64,000 nt of DNA from Vandiemenella viatica (Eukaryota; Arthropoda; Insecta; Orthoptera; Morabidae): positions 5,092,924-5,156,923 of the forward strand of contig JARYHS010008074.1 of assembly GCA_031002005.1 (NCBI GenBank). Reading direction: 5' to 3'. The notes under the pieces are model-generated. The model ran no database searches. It saw only the letters and a program-made list of their open reading frames with translations, and was not told the DNA's origin. Numbering within the stretch: the stretch's first letter is position 1; each line of letters begins with the position of its first letter. Position numbers and translations under genes: made by a program. Positions 11,167 to 23,330 of this stretch are shown in pieces.

Positions 11167-12030
11167 TGTAACGAACGCGTCTTGTGACCGCTAGTTACAT
11201 TAATAAACTATATGTTTATTATTTAAAATGTGGAATATTTTAGTGGGCGTTTGGGCGCAGTGTACATTGTACGAGTGTGGAGCGGCAGATCTGAGGAATG
11301 CCAGCAGGCCGGTTCCTAGAATTAGCGAGGGGAGAATAGTGAGTGCCTAATGGAGGGGAGATTTGTGCTTGCCAGGTAGACAAACAGGGTGATCGGCGAG
11401 AGTTTTCTGTTTTTGCATGTGGCACGACGAACGAGGGAAGAGATATTCGATGCCGGCCGGCCAGCACGTTCGGACGATGTGATTTCTGGACTGTCTATTC
11501 GTGAGTGGGACTGTTGCTGCTGCCTGGATCCGGACACCCGCTATTTTGTTTGAGCAGATGAGCTCAGGCAAAGGACGACATCTGAGGAACTGTGCTACAC
11601 TGGTCCATAGCAGAGAAGACCGTCATCCAATGTGTGGCGGCAGACATGTACATTCGGTAATTATACATCGCCAATGAAGGACACTGTGCTAGCTAGACTT
11701 TCAAGTTCATAGCATTGCCCAGCTACGACCCTGCAGATAAGAACTCTCATAGCCCGGAGCAAACATCTCTTTCAGAAGTGAAGTCAAAATGTTGGACTTC
11801 GTTTACTGTTTAATTTTTGTGTATTTTATATAAAATACCCTGGCGCCCACAAAAGGACAACTGATTATTTTTAACTAATTTGTTATATATGTCACTGTGA
11901 TTAATTGAAATAAAACCATTTGTGATTTCTCGTATAAAGTATTCACGCAAGTTCTACCTTTCATGATAATAAAATAAAATAATAAAATTAATTATAATTT
12001 TAAATCACGTAATGAGGTCAGAACGTTACA
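11167..12030 (+). repeat. 3' LTR
   Basis: 864 bp, TGTAACG...CGTTACA, followed directly by the ACCT target duplication at 12031-12034. It is nearly identical to the 5' LTR. Confidence 0.95.
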
Positions 12031-12034
12031 ACCT

Positions 12035-12399
12035 ATACAATATAAGCTTCACGAGTATTCAGCCGGATAGCATCATAAAAACACAACGTTTCGACAGCCT
12101 TTTTTTCATTTTGTGCGGAAAACTTCAGGTGTTGTAAGCTAGAAGTCACGCCTAGACTGGCTTAGTAGAAAACTTTTACTTAAAAAAAGCAACTAATAGA
12201 AGATTGTATCCCGGCTGCTGTACCGTTCAATCAGAGCGTGCCAGACCTGGAAGGCAACTGCATAGAGAGCGCATTAATTTGCTGCCAACTCTAGCGGAGA
12301 TGACAGGACCTTAACACGCGTAATCACCGGGAATTCTTTGCGTCTAGGGTGCGGGGAAGTTCTTGCACAGTTGTATGGTTAATTCTGTTTGTCCTTGTT
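12035..12399. other. flank with no recognised feature
   Basis: Short gap between the LTR element and the 3' part of a minus-strand LINE. It may include untranslated 3' sequence of that LINE. Confidence 0.4.
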
Positions 12400-13510
12400 A
12401 TTAATCTGATGTGTCCTTACTGGATATGTCGGATCCGAGTGATTTTGGCTTTCGATGTTGGCAGATCGTGGTCCGCTGTTCCAGGGATCGTTTTATTCAT
12501 TTATTAGGTTCAATGGCCTTCGAATTCTGTAATCAAGATGAACAAGTGAGTCCAGCTGTGTACTTTAGACTATTCGTAACGTCTTTGCGCTGCAGCCGTG
12601 TAACGGTCAATCAAGTGAGGGAACCTCATGGAGAATTTTGATGTGCGTTACCCGTGGTATTTTATATGGGCAGCATATGGTGCAACATACTCCAGGACTG
12701 CTGATGTGTAGAGCAATCTTGCTGCAGCAAGATGAAATATATTTTTTGGGTTTTAACAGCGGGTATAGCTCCCACATCCTGCCCGCTGCTTTTGCGCGAA
12801 TGTTCGTTGTGTGCGTTTTCCAAGTCATCCGTTTATGTAGGGGACTCCAAAGTGGAGTGCCGTGTTGGTCCACTTGATTTCCTCTCCGAACAGTCGTACT
12901 GGGTGTAGTTGGCGTACACTCTGGCACTGAACATCAGTCTCTATTTACTAGCCCAGTTGTCGATGCTGGTGCATTCGCGCTGCACCTTTTTACGCAGTTG
13001 CGTGACTCTTATATTGCGTGCATAGAGGGTTGTATCATCAGCGTGTAGTGCTGTTTGTAGTTGCTCAGTCCTCGCTAAATCGGCGGTAAATAGAGGGCTG
13101 GTCCAATAACGGTTACTTGCACAACTCCAGCATTGACGGTTTTATAGCTGATACAGTATCTTATGTCATAACTCTTAAGGTTCTTCCAGTCCATTTTTTT
13201 TATTAGTCTGACGTGTATTCCTATGTCAGCAGTTTGTAAAAAAGACCGTCATGCACAACAGAATCAAATGTCCGGGAGAGATCCAGGAATGCAGCGCCGA
13301 AATAATCCCTTCTCTCGAAGGCTCCCATGGCGTACTCTGCGAGCAGCAAAAGTTGCTTAGGTGGTTGCGCCGAAACCCGAATTGATCATTTGGGAGAATG
13401 TAAAATATTACAGGAAGATGATCTTATGATAGGACCGTTTTCGAGGTTACTGCCACAGTGTTTTGTAATCCTTTCGCGATCCTTTTTACGTACGTATTGG
13501 CATTTTATAT
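12400..13510 (-). mobile_element. Jockey-like LINE, 3' RT fragment
   Basis: Minus-strand RT remains, with many stops. From high to low coordinate they are: DQFGFR near 13385, a palm-like block around 13230-13330, HADDTTLYA near 13030, and WKTHTTNIRAKAAGRMWEL near 12800 in the post-RT region, followed by VPSL near 12615. This copy duplicates domains found in the next element (13520-17288), so it is a separate, 5'-truncated copy. It abuts that copy at about 13510-13520. Jockey-family assignment rests on the RT and post-RT blocks. Confidence 0.65.
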
Positions 13511-13649
13511 TTACGTGAATAATGCTAGCGGTCTCCAGTGCCGACAGGCCACGCTTTCCGGTAAAACGCCTTGGCCAGCTCCCAGCAGCGGTCCTGTCGC
13601 CCCGTGCAGTGCTGGTGCAGGGCGCGCTTAAGCCGTTGACGTGCTTGTC

Positions 13650-15040
13650 CACACTAGGCAGAGGCCTGACCAGTGCAGATGATAGCGCGCTGGTCCTGTA
13701 CGCTGGGGCTAAAGCTCGTCCAGTCCCCCACTGACCCTCCTGTGTAAGTCGTTGCTATGTTGTTGCCAGTTGAGCTTCGAGTCGAACATAACCCCGAGGT
13801 TGTGTTCCAAGTACTGTCTTGTCCATACAGGTTCAGCATGGGTTCCGCTGTTGCGTAGTACGTATTTTCTTATGATGACAATAGCCTGGGTCCTGGTGGC
13901 ATTGACCTCTATGCGCGACCTCCTGGCCCGGGCCTCCATCTGCTGGAGAATGCCCTATAGCCTTCTAGTGGCGATGGCTCTGCTCCTGCTACAACTGATG
14001 TACGCCGTGTCATCTGCATAGGTGGCCGTCAGCACCCGGCCCGCCTTGAGCACGTCGGCCGTGTACAGAGAGTACAGCATAGGGCCCTGAGAAACTTGTG
14101 CCAGGATACGTCTTCTCATTGACGTCTTCCCGTCCACTCTGTCATGGGTAGGTAAGATAGTATCATCTTCATTAAGGGTCCCGGGAAACCTTACTGATAC
14201 AACTTTAGTGGCACCCCGTTGTGCCACACCGAATCGAACTCACGCCCTATGTGAAGTAATACCATAGCGCAGTACTTCTTGTGAAGGAAGGCACGAGTCG
14301 CTAACTCCACGATGCGTAGCACCTGCTGTGTCATAGTGTGGCCACGTTGGAAACCGAACTGGTGATTTGATAAGATATTGTTGATGTCTTTTTAGGTCTT
14401 GAGCCTTTTTAGTAGCAGCTGCTCGAAAATTTTTCTAACTGAGGGTAACAGGCTGATCGGCCTGTAATACTTTTCACAGACAGGATCTTTCCCGCTCTTG
14501 AGGACTGCTGCAACTTCAGCTTGTTTCCATCGACGTGGGTATCTCTTGGTCTGCAGGATGCGGTTGGACACGCTCGCCAGGGACGCCGAAGACTCCGGTG
14601 GCAGGTTCTTCAACCACCGATTCCCAATTCCATCGAGGTGCTTTGCATGGCTTCAGCCTCGCCAAGCAATCGGCCGCTTCCGTTGGGGAGATCGGTTCCA
14701 TCTCCACATCACCGTCGTCAGCGTGGAGATATACTCGCAGTCGGCGACGAACAGCACACATTTCCGTGTCGTCTACATTTACTTCAGATGGGCTGAAGTT
14801 CCGTTCGAAGGTGTCAGCTAGGGCATTCACCTTGGCCGCTGGTTTGATAACGAGCCCGTTCTCGCCGTTCAGAGGCGGCATGCGCTGTCTTCGCTTTGTG
14901 AATCTGCGAGTCTGCGCCCACATGATCCCGTCGTCTGGCTCGAACGAAATTACGAGGGCATCTCGGTTCCGGTGCTCGACCAGTGCCACTTTCAGCTCCT
15001 GCAGTTGCCGGCTAAGAAGTCTTCTCGTCACGGAGGTCAA
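13650..15040 (-). pseudogene. LINE reverse transcriptase (Jockey-like)
   Basis: RT for target-primed reverse transcription, in pieces. 14516-15040 holds the linker before RT (TRRFTKRRQRMPPLNGENGL, then ALADTFERNFSP). 14392-14613 has YYRPISLLPSVRKIFEQLLL. 14330-14390 has NHQFGF. 13955-14227 has ATYADDTAYI with the catalytic YADD. 13709-13939 has the post-RT NLGVMFDSKLNWQQHSNDLH. At least four frame changes separate them. Plus-strand frames over the same interval are antisense by-products. Confidence 0.8.
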
Positions 15041-15066
15041 GTACCACTCCTTCGCTATGCGGTGAT

Positions 15067-15900
15067 TTAGCCGGATAGCCTCGAGTCAGTGTGACGGTAG
15101 CTGTTGCATAGCGCCTGTCTGCGGTTGCGCATAGGGGTGTATGCAGACTTGGTGACCCTGACCGTCTCGTCAAAGGTCCGCAGCGTCGTATCCACGGCAA
15201 GAGCAGTGGAGACAGGATGTCGGTATCTTGCCCAATAAGTGTTGCGGAGATGTAGGTAGTTCTCTTGTGTCTTCTGCCATGGCCCGACGTCCACCCTGAC
15301 TGTAAACGGGGAATGTTCCGATGACAGTCGGTTGGTGGTAGTCGCATCTATGAATACTGCGAGGCCTATAGTGACCTTTATGTACAGGGCATCAGGCCGG
15401 TAACCACTAGTCGGGTAGTTCATAGGCTCTTCTAAGCTCCCCACACACATATTGTGCCTGAGGGCCAGTCGTCTCAGGATGATGCTGGTTGGGTTCTTAA
15501 TTCGGTTGCTCCTTCCCATTGAAGTACCGCTGATCAGAACCTTGCCCCTGATTGTCACCAGCGCCTTGTAGGGGGCCGGTAGGCTACCACTACTGTCAGT
15601 TGCCGCCGACGGTGGTCACCTTCACTCAATCGGCTTCGATTTGCTGCGTTGGCGGTAGAACGACCTGGCAGTGCGGAATTCTCTGTTTGATCAAGACTGC
15701 AATTCCTTCTTCGGCGGTGTAGCGGTCTTGACGGTAGCAGCAGTAGTTGGCTGCTGAGGCACGGAGTCCCGGCTTGAGGTTAGACGAGGTATATATCTTC
15801 ATCCTGCTTCCTCAAGAACTGCCGGAACTCGGCCACTTTAGTGCACATCCCATTGGTTTTCCGTATGCGGAAATTAAGGTTCTGTATATTAGGTCCTCTA
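15067..15900 (-). pseudogene. LINE apurinic-type endonuclease (Jockey-like)
   Basis: The N-terminal half is around 15780-15900 (NGMCTKVAEFRQFLRKQDED). It is followed by a damaged E-T-H-L-type stretch. The C-terminal half is at 15067-15558, with LALRHNMCVGSLEEP, PTSGYRPDALYI and LSSEHSPFTVRV. The last block corresponds to the S-D-H catalytic motif, with E for D here. This enzyme nicks the target DNA for LINE insertion. It is inactive through frame breaks and the changed residue. Confidence 0.7.
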
Positions 15901-15979
15901 TCCATTGTGGTTTTGGTAGGTGCGTGTGGAGTGGCCAAGGCCGACGTCGCTGAAGCATAAATGCTGCTTGCCATGGAGC

Positions 15980-17285
15980 AGCATATTCATCATAGTTTGC
16001 AGATTGGTGCAGAGACTCTCCACGGTGTCAACAGCTGCTGTTGCGGTCCGCTGCATCCTTTGCTGGTTGGGTTTAGTTCTGGCTGTTGGTTGTTGTGGTT
16101 CTTGAGTAGCAGCCTCAATGGTTCCTGCATTGACACCTTTGGGATGACGAGAGGGTCTCCAGCAGGTGGGTTGCCGGCAGTAGCTGTGGTTGTCCCTGCG
16201 GCTTAGGTTTTCTTCTGGAAAGTTTTCTTAAAAGGTTGCCTCTTGCCCGTTGCTGCTGGCCCAGGTGAAACTGTTTGCTGCTGCTCCTGATCGGCTGTCT
16301 GTTCATTCTTCTTCTCAAGGGACTCTTTTGCTATTTTCGTCCCACGAAGTCAATCGCGTGCCTCTTAGCTGATAATATGGTTGCCGCCACAGTTGTCACA
16401 TTTGGCGGTGTCTCTGGTCTTCGTTGAGGTGTAATTGTCGTGCGGGCCGGCGCATTTAACGCAGACCGACTTCATCTTGTAGTGACGAGCTACGTGCCCA
16501 AAATGCAGGCAGTTATAGCACTGGGTTGGTCCGGCGGAGGAGCGAAGCTTTTCGGTAGAGACAATAAGATGACAGACGTTTTTCAGCTGAAAGATTTCCC
16601 CATTATCCGCGGTATCTGGTACTACTGCAATGAATAGCGGCATTTTGATGTTTGTTCGGGTTTGACGTAGCTGGGCATCAACTTGTACGTAGAAGCCCAA
16701 GGTGATGAGATTTTCTTTGAGATCAATGACTGGAAACGACCGCGGTATTAACATGAACACCACATTCAGGCGCTTGATTTATCCAGTGGGAAACGTGAAG
16801 TAAGGAGTCTTCTTTTGGTACAGTAGCTTGGTCACAGTGGAGTAGTCTTCCACGGTGGAGAACCTAAACTCAATTTTATCTCCACCCGCAGTTTTGGCAG
16901 AGAATGGGTCCTTCACAATATTGTTCTCCAAGTCGTGCCGCTTCTTGTAATTATCTGCGGAATGTGTAGGCGTCAGTTTCTAGGAGGTTCTTCTTCTTGA
17001 AGCGGTGCAAACTGGTTGGATGTTTCCATCCTCTCGGAGTCCAGCGACGGTTTACTCCTGCGGTGAGCCATCACTGTCGGGCTGGCCTACGGCGGTACTT
17101 GGTCAAGGTGCTGCATCCTGGCTGATATTGGTGGCTGTTAAGGCCTTAGTGGACTTACTGCTTGCAGTTATCTTCGCGGAACCGCCGGTCTGTGCCGTAG
17201 TACCTGGTGTAGGGAAATTTAATGTTTCCACCAGTTTCTTCTTACCCGCTTTCTTGTCTATCTGGATGCCGAGATCTGCGACCAC
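15980..17285 (-). pseudogene. LINE Gag with CCHC knuckles (Jockey-like)
   Basis: The minus-strand frame at 16365-16763 contains CYNCLHFGHVARHYKMKSVC and then CVKCAGPHDNY and CDNCGGNH, the multiple CCHC/CCHC-like knuckles of Jockey Gag. The N-terminal, Lys/Thr-rich portion is at 17103-17285. A Gln/Arg-rich tail lies at 16115-16318. The first knuckle has RHY-K-C spacing, a slight departure. The protein would bind element RNA. The copy is split by several frame changes. Confidence 0.75.
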
Positions 17286-17339
17286 CTATTGTGGTTCAAT
17301 TCCCAACCGCTTATAAGGAACTATACCTGTTGGTTAAAG

Positions 17340-18180
17340 GAGAATTACAGGAACACTCCTTCTAAGCAAAGACCGCAGAAGGTGATAAGGTCAAGCTCGC
17401 CTTCAACACCACCTCCAATTACTTGGATGTCACCACAGCATTACAACGGAAAGGAATCCCTTACTACACCTTTCCTTCTGCTGAATACGAGGGATGCCAC
17501 CCAATACGCCAACCTCAGATATTAAGGAGGAACTGGAAGAACTTGGCCTCGACATCCGCTCGGTGAACCAACTCAAGGGCCTGGGAGCTTCGACCTCATG
17601 CCACTATTCCTGGTGGTTCTGCCAGACATACCCCAGAACAAAAAGATATTTCAAATGGACAGCCTAATGTCTCTTCAAGTTTCCGTCGAGAAACTGAGAT
17701 CACTAACTGGCCCCGTGCAGTGTTTTAATTGAAAATTTTTAGTGCACGTCACAAGACACTGCAACGTGCCACCAAATTGTGTGAAGTATGCTGGTGCACA
17801 CCTTTCCAACGACTGCACCCTCGTAAAATGGGAGGGTAGTCCTAAGTGTGTTAAATGTGACGGCCAGGACGTAGCGTATAAGCGCGCACGAGCCCGACAA
17901 CGAAACGTCGCTGCTGAACATGCAGCTTCAGCACAGAAAAGGCGTGAGGAAAAGAAGAAGCAGGACACTGACGAACCACAGCGGCACGCTGAAGAATCTA
18001 CTGTTAAGCAAACCAAACCACAACGGACTATATAAACCAAACCGCATTAGTGCCTACACAACCCAAACCTCCAGAGAAGGCTTCGAGAGAACAAGGCTCA
18101 AGGCCCTAGCACGAAGAAGCATACCAACGCTAACCCGTCGAGCAAGGAAAGATTCCCAACCTCTTTTTGTGAAAGTACTA
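17340..18180 (+). pseudogene. LINE Gag (Jockey-like), broken
   Basis: Blocks typical of Jockey Gag are visible in changing frames: KVKLAFNTTSNYLDVTTALQ near 17385, YYTFPSAEYEG near 17460, GPVQCFN near 17715, then CNVPPNCVKYAGAHLSNDC and CVKCDG at 17760-17860 as degenerate knuckles. The tail 17870-18035 is rich in Lys/Arg/Glu. One knuckle Cys is replaced by Tyr (CVKYAG). No intact frame exceeds about 100 codons. Confidence 0.7.
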
Positions 18181-18459
18181 TTTCGCTAGTCCAGACATCA
18201 CATCAACCAAACCAATCACTACCAAACCAGACACTAATAGGCCCGACCCCACAGTCAGGACAGAGCCATCACCTACCTCGTCAGTATCCTGCGCAGAACA
18301 AAGGTACCGGCGGAATGGAACGCCTATTGGACATAGTCGGATCTTTACAAATAATGCTGACGTCTTGCTTACCAAGTTTGACCAGCTTGCAATGGACATT
18401 AAATCCGCAGTCATGACAGCCCTTAGAGACGACCCCTCACAGATCCCTCAAACCAGACA

Positions 18460-19370
18460 TGGATAGAGTCTGCATAGAAGGAATAACTCTATGCCTGTGG
18501 AATGCGGACGGCATTTTTCACAAGTAGATGAGTTTTGATAGTTCTTGCGGGACGAGAACGTCGACATCTTCTTAGAAGCCGAAACTCACTTCAAACCTGG
18601 TCTCAGGGCAAATGTAGTTAATTATTAATACTATGGCTGGGACAGATCGACTGCGGAAGGAGGTGAGGCTATTTACGTTAAAAGAGGAATACCGCACCAT
18701 GCAATTCACACTCCACTCCTGCAGCAACTAGAGACCACTTCAATTGAAATTTCAACCTCAACGGGGCCCGTAACCATTTTAGCAGCATAGGAGAATAACT
18801 TTCGAAGATGACTTCCATCAACTGCTCAAGCTCAGGGGAAAACTCCTGATAAGAGTGGATCTTAACGCAAAGCACGCCTCGTGCGATTTACTTAACACCA
18901 ATGCGGCCGGGAAGGGCTGTGCATTAGACATAATATGCAGGTCTGGGAGCAGGACGAACCGAGCCATCAGCCCTGGAGTGGAAACCGCTGGATATAGCGA
19001 TAACCCGGAGAATCACCAGATTTGTTGGTGCACAAACACTGAACTGCCTTTCAACTCGTCAGTCCTTATGGACATAAACGTTGGCTCATTGACACCAGCC
19101 TCACCTAATTATCTAAGTTACAATAGAACCAACTGGGAATGGTTCCAAGTAGAGGTCGCTGAAAGCCTCCATGTCTGCACCCTATTGATGACAGAATTGA
19201 GACTGCAATAAGATAATTCTCTGCATCTATAGTCGAAGCGGTGAACTTAACCACGCCTCCACCACTAACAAGGTCACAATCACAACTCCCACCACAGCTT
19301 CTTGCGCAAATTAGACACAAGAATATAGTGGGCAAGTAGAGGCGTCAGATCAAGCACCCTGACACGAGAC
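18460..19370 (+). pseudogene. LINE endonuclease (Jockey-like), broken
   Basis: Reading across frames: LCLWNADG near 18490, AETHF near 18580, IPHHAIHTPLLQQLET near 18690-18735, then a 118-codon frame at 18855-19211 that begins just after a VDLNAKH block (the usual D-x-N catalytic loop with G-D-F changed to V-D-L). The C-terminal serine-aspartate-histidine motif is not clear. Stops and indels make it inactive. Confidence 0.65.
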
Positions 19371-19439
19371 GCTTGTTAAACCACGTGCAGCATGAGCTGA
19401 AAGCGGATCTTCTGGCACACAGCAACGGATAGTGGGAAG

Positions 19440-20810
19440 CACGTCCGGATTCACTCAGTGTGAGCGATGGCGATCTCTGGTCGGAGACCCATCGCTTCAC
19501 AAAGAGACGTAACTTACTGCTCCCACTTCATGGTGATAGGGGCCTTGTGTATTGTGACGAAGAAAATGCCAATGGGCTGGCTGACCACTTCGAGAAACAG
19601 TTCCAGTCTGCTCAAGACGATGATGACAAAGAGTCTAGCAGAAAATCCTCGCTGTTGACGACGAAGGGTATGAGCTGGAGGAGATCTGAACGAATCAAGT
19701 CTATAGAAAAATTGTACGACTGAACTCATAGACGTTTCCTGCTAAACAAAACCTGAGGAACAGGTTGTAAAAGAACCTTTCACCAGTAGCGGTTTAATAC
19801 ATCACAGAATTGTTTAACACAAGCAATAGTGGTCGCTGTACCAAAACCAAGTAAGAAAGGCACCTTCCTTCAAAACTACAGGCCTATCAGCCTGCTTTCT
19901 TCTTTGAGCAAAGTTTTTGAATGGCTCCTAAAACGATTGGAAGCTCATATCTCCAGGGAAAACATCATTTCAGACTTTCAATTCGGTTTCCTGAAGTGCT
20001 ACTCAGCCAGCCAGCAAGTTCTACGTATCGTCGAACGGGCCACGACGACCTTCAACTATAGGGGCTACTACCAGCTAGTACTCCTAGATGTGCACGTGCT
20101 TTTGATGCAGTCTGACACATTGGTTTACAATACAAGCTGTACACGTAGGGACTTCCCGGCCTGATAGTGTAGCTGGTCCGAAGCTACATTGCTGGTAGGT
20201 CCTTCCGAGAGAGGGTCGGAAATAACCTATCTACACGCCTGCAAATTAATGCAGGGGTACCGCAAGGGTCGGTGCTTGGACCTGTGTTATATAACCACTA
20301 CACATCAGACATCCCAGCACCACCAACCGTCAGAACAGCGCTGTACGCAGATGATACAGCCTTCTTCACGGCTTACAGGAGCAAAGCTGTGGCCATACGG
20401 AGATTTCAAGATTATTACAACAAACAGAAGCATGAACCAAACGAAGGCGAATTACCATCAACTCCTGAAAAACCAGGACCTTGGGGAAGCAAAACCGGCA
20501 GCAGAACCACACACCAAATCAACAGCTAAACGGTGGAAACATCGAGTGGGCAAACACTGTCAAATATGTCGGCGTGACGTTAGACTCCAGGATAACTTGG
20601 AGGCGACACGTCGAGGATATAAAAGTCACAGCTAGGACGAGGGAGTTGTACCCAGTCCTCAACAGGGGCAGCTTTCTTGTAGCCAGCACCATGGTCACCC
20701 TATATTGCAGCCTCATCGGACCAATCATGGAGTACGTGTGCCCCGTCTCGGGTACGCCTCTAAATCGGTCTGAGTCATCTGCAAACAATGCAGAATCGCC
20801 CCGCTGACTG
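19440..20810 (+). pseudogene. LINE reverse transcriptase (Jockey-like), broken
   Basis: Pieces in order: THRFTKRRNLLLPLHGDRGL and ANGLADHFEKQF at 19460-19723 (pre-RT linker); YRPISLLSSLSKVFEWLL and DFQFGF at 19829-20164; LYADDTAFFTAYRSKAVAIR at 20272-20529 with the catalytic YADD; and VKYVGVTLDSRITWRRHVED at 20481-20807, the post-RT block. A deletion or mutation removes the A-F-D region, because VLLDVH runs into unrelated residues. Three or more frame changes occur. Confidence 0.8.
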
Positions 20811-20849
20811 GTCAATACAACTGAGATAGAGTCACTACTACAATTACCT

Positions 20850-23330
20850 GGCAATGTCATGATACCGGGAGACTTTCCAAACAAATGGCATGGAATACGA
20901 GTCTCTCAAACACCAACGGCAGACGAATATTGAGGGTCATCGAAGAAAACGAAGTTGCCGCATATGGCCCAACAGAACCCAACTACTTCAAGGGAAGAAC
21001 CTACGCAGATGTGCTGGACATAGGAATCACAGCTTGCGGCATCATATCTCGGTAGTAACAAAGATTGCAATCTCATCTGATCACCTACCTGTCATTTCCT
21101 ACATAGCAGTGGGAGCCTTCATCCAGAGGGTAAAACACAAAAGAGACCTCATGTACACAAACTCGGAGGTTTAGCAGAACCATCGTACAGATTATATCAT
21201 TAATGCCCTCGCTCCTAACGAAGTTTGCCCCTGCGTAGCCATGACTGCTGTCACAGAACTCTTCAACGCTTCTGCAATCCAGCAACTCCTCCCATTGGAA
21301 CAAAAGCAGAAAGATCCAAACAACTGCCGCCAGATATCCGACAAATCATAACCTATAAAAATCAACTAGTCAGGGAGTGGCACACAACCAGTAAACCCGA
21401 TACCAAAAGAACAATCAATCAATCACCTTCAGCGGGAAATTATATTTGAGGTCGAAAAATATCGGCAACGAGATTCGACAGGATCTGCTGCAACCCTCAC
21501 AGCAACAGTTGGATCCGTCTGGCACTCCAACAGACGCATGTTACGACTGTGCCAAAGATGCTACCACAAACCGTTCGATACAACATTGTCTCCGAACCAA
21601 CAGCTAAAGCAGACGCACTCGCTGAAACCTTCGGGGCCAACTTTCAGCCAGTGCATGAGCCAAGAGATGATGATCACATAGCCTTAGTCCGACAAAGACT
21701 TGAAGCATATCTTAATGCAGAAAAACAGGAAGAATACGCCATCGATCCAATCAGCATTGAGGAAGTCACTGAGATGCTTAGCAAAGTTAGCATAAACAAA
21801 GCCACTGGACATGATGGAATCGGCAGTTTATTGCTACCGCAACTCCCACCCGCCGCAATTAAATACCTTATGTCTGTCCTCAACCAAATCCTAGCCACTG
21901 TGGAATACCCAAAGTTTGGAAACTTGCAGAACTTGTACCAATACCCAAATCAGGCAATTACAAACGTTCACCAAAATCTGATAGACCTATAAGTCTCCTA
22001 CAATATCTAAAGTTTTCGAAAAAACTCTATCTCAAAAGACTTCAACAACGTATCAAAACTGAGCGACTACTACCCAACGAGCAGTTTGGATTCCGGAGAG
22101 AGCATTTTACTACACAACTACTACGATTAGTAGAACATGCTGTGAGTGCCTTCGACAAAAAGTAATATTTCCGTGCTGTCCTCCTGGATGTTGATTCGGT
22201 GTGGCATGAGGGCCTCCTAAAAAACTCTTAGTACAAGGGGCACCTCTTCCACAAGTCCGTTTAATCAAAAACTACCTGAACGAGCGAACTTTCCATGTAA
22301 ACATCAGAGCCAGAGTACCACAAGTATCCGTCCTCGGGCCAGTAGCGGACGTCCCCAAAACCAATGAAACCCACACGGCGTTGTATGCCAATGGCAAAGC
22401 TGTTTTTGCGAAGAGCATCAGAGCGTCTCATGTTGTTACAAATATCCAAAGATGTTGTGATAGCATTGAAAGTTGGGCAAAGAAGTGGCGCCTTGCTTTC
22501 AATGCGTCAAAAATCCAAGCAGTTATGGTGACTAGGAGAAACATACCACCTCTACAGACCATCAAACTCCTTGGTGAGGGTATTAAGTGGACACCTACTG
22601 CTCTCTAACTAGGTGTCACCATAGATAGGAGACTCACATGGAAATCGCACATTAATACCATATGTGCCAAAGCAATGAGGAGGTTGAGACAGCTATACCG
22701 TCTACTCAATTCTAAATCGTCACTCCAACCATCTACAACCGCTACACTGTATACCACGATGATAAGACTGATACTTAAATATGCGTCACCTGTATGGGGC
22801 AACGCAGCTAAGAAACCTGCAACCAGAAACCTGAAACCTCTCCAGGCAATCCAAAATAGAGCCATGAGGCCGCCTACAAGCTGCCGAGAGACACGTCTTC
22901 AGCCGTGCTACGACAAATAAGTGGTCTTCCTCCTCTAAAGGAACGCTTCAGAGCCGCGGCGAAGAAGCAAGATCCAAGACAACCCACTGATTCAACGGCT
23001 GGGCTCGCAAGTGCAGAAAAATCCAAATACTAGATGGCCGGTTAAACTGGCGAACAATAACAATACCAGGCAAGTACGATAAAGACACATAAACGAGGAC
23101 AACCGAATCTTAAAATGGAAGGAGATGCAGAAATTAGTAAAAACTTCCGCTCACTCTGGGGACTATGAAACCTCAGAAGAATTTGCCCTGGAAAATGCGG
23201 AATCGCGCGCTTCAGGTGTCTAATTGGTTTCCGACAGTCGGCCTGCATGAAGTCACAGGTGATCCACCCCTGAAGGACAGAATTGTACAGCTTACAAAAT
23301 CATTCTACAGAGCCCCATAAAGTCGACAAA
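20850..23330 (+). mobile_element. Jockey-like LINE, 5'-truncated second copy
   Basis: This copy starts within the endonuclease. A PGDF-like block near 20870 is followed by NTSLSNTNGRRILRVIEENE, TYADVLDIGITACGI and SSDHLPVI near 21080. RT follows: IVSEPTAKADALAETFGANF and INKATGHDGIGSLLLPQL at 21549-21992, QFGFR near 22085, an LLDVD block near 22185, and a YADD-equivalent altered to LYANGKA at 22381. The post-RT block YASPVWGNAAKK is at 22675-22920, and PPLKDRIVQLTKSFYRAP with a stop ends it near 23320. The changed catalytic aspartates and many stops make it inactive. Confidence 0.75.

Larger units (their letters stand above)
6474..12030 (+). mobile_element. non-autonomous LTR retrotransposon (gag only)
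   Basis: A 5.56-kb element bounded by direct LTRs (6474-7335 and 11167-12030) and by a 4-bp target duplication, ACCT, at 6470-6473 and 12031-12034. Each LTR starts TGTAACG and ends CGTTACA, a 7-bp inverted terminal pair. The roughly 3.8-kb interior has a primer-binding-site-like sequence, a gag gene with two frame breaks, and a scrap of integrase C-terminus. Protease, RT, RNase H and most of integrase are absent. The LTRs are about 99% identical, so insertion was recent and the machinery must have come from a related full element. Confidence 0.92.
13520..17288 (-). mobile_element. Jockey-like LINE, near full length, degenerate
   Basis: A complete gag-endonuclease-RT order can be followed on the minus strand from 17285 down to about 13520, but with frequent frame changes and stops. 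The three coding regions are given separately. Its 5' end at about 17288 meets the 5' end of a similar plus-strand copy. I could not define target duplications. Confidence 0.75.
17290..20820 (+). mobile_element. Jockey-like LINE, plus-strand copy
   Basis: The same gag-endonuclease-RT order as the minus-strand copy, on the opposite strand and head to head with it. All three genes are broken. Its RT end passes within about 30 bp into the endonuclease of another plus-strand copy at about 20850, so the two are effectively in tandem. Confidence 0.75.

Noticed and set aside
14498..15065. plus-strand proteins of 90-176 codons
   Set aside because: They are antisense to LINE RT motifs on the minus strand and have no motifs of their own.
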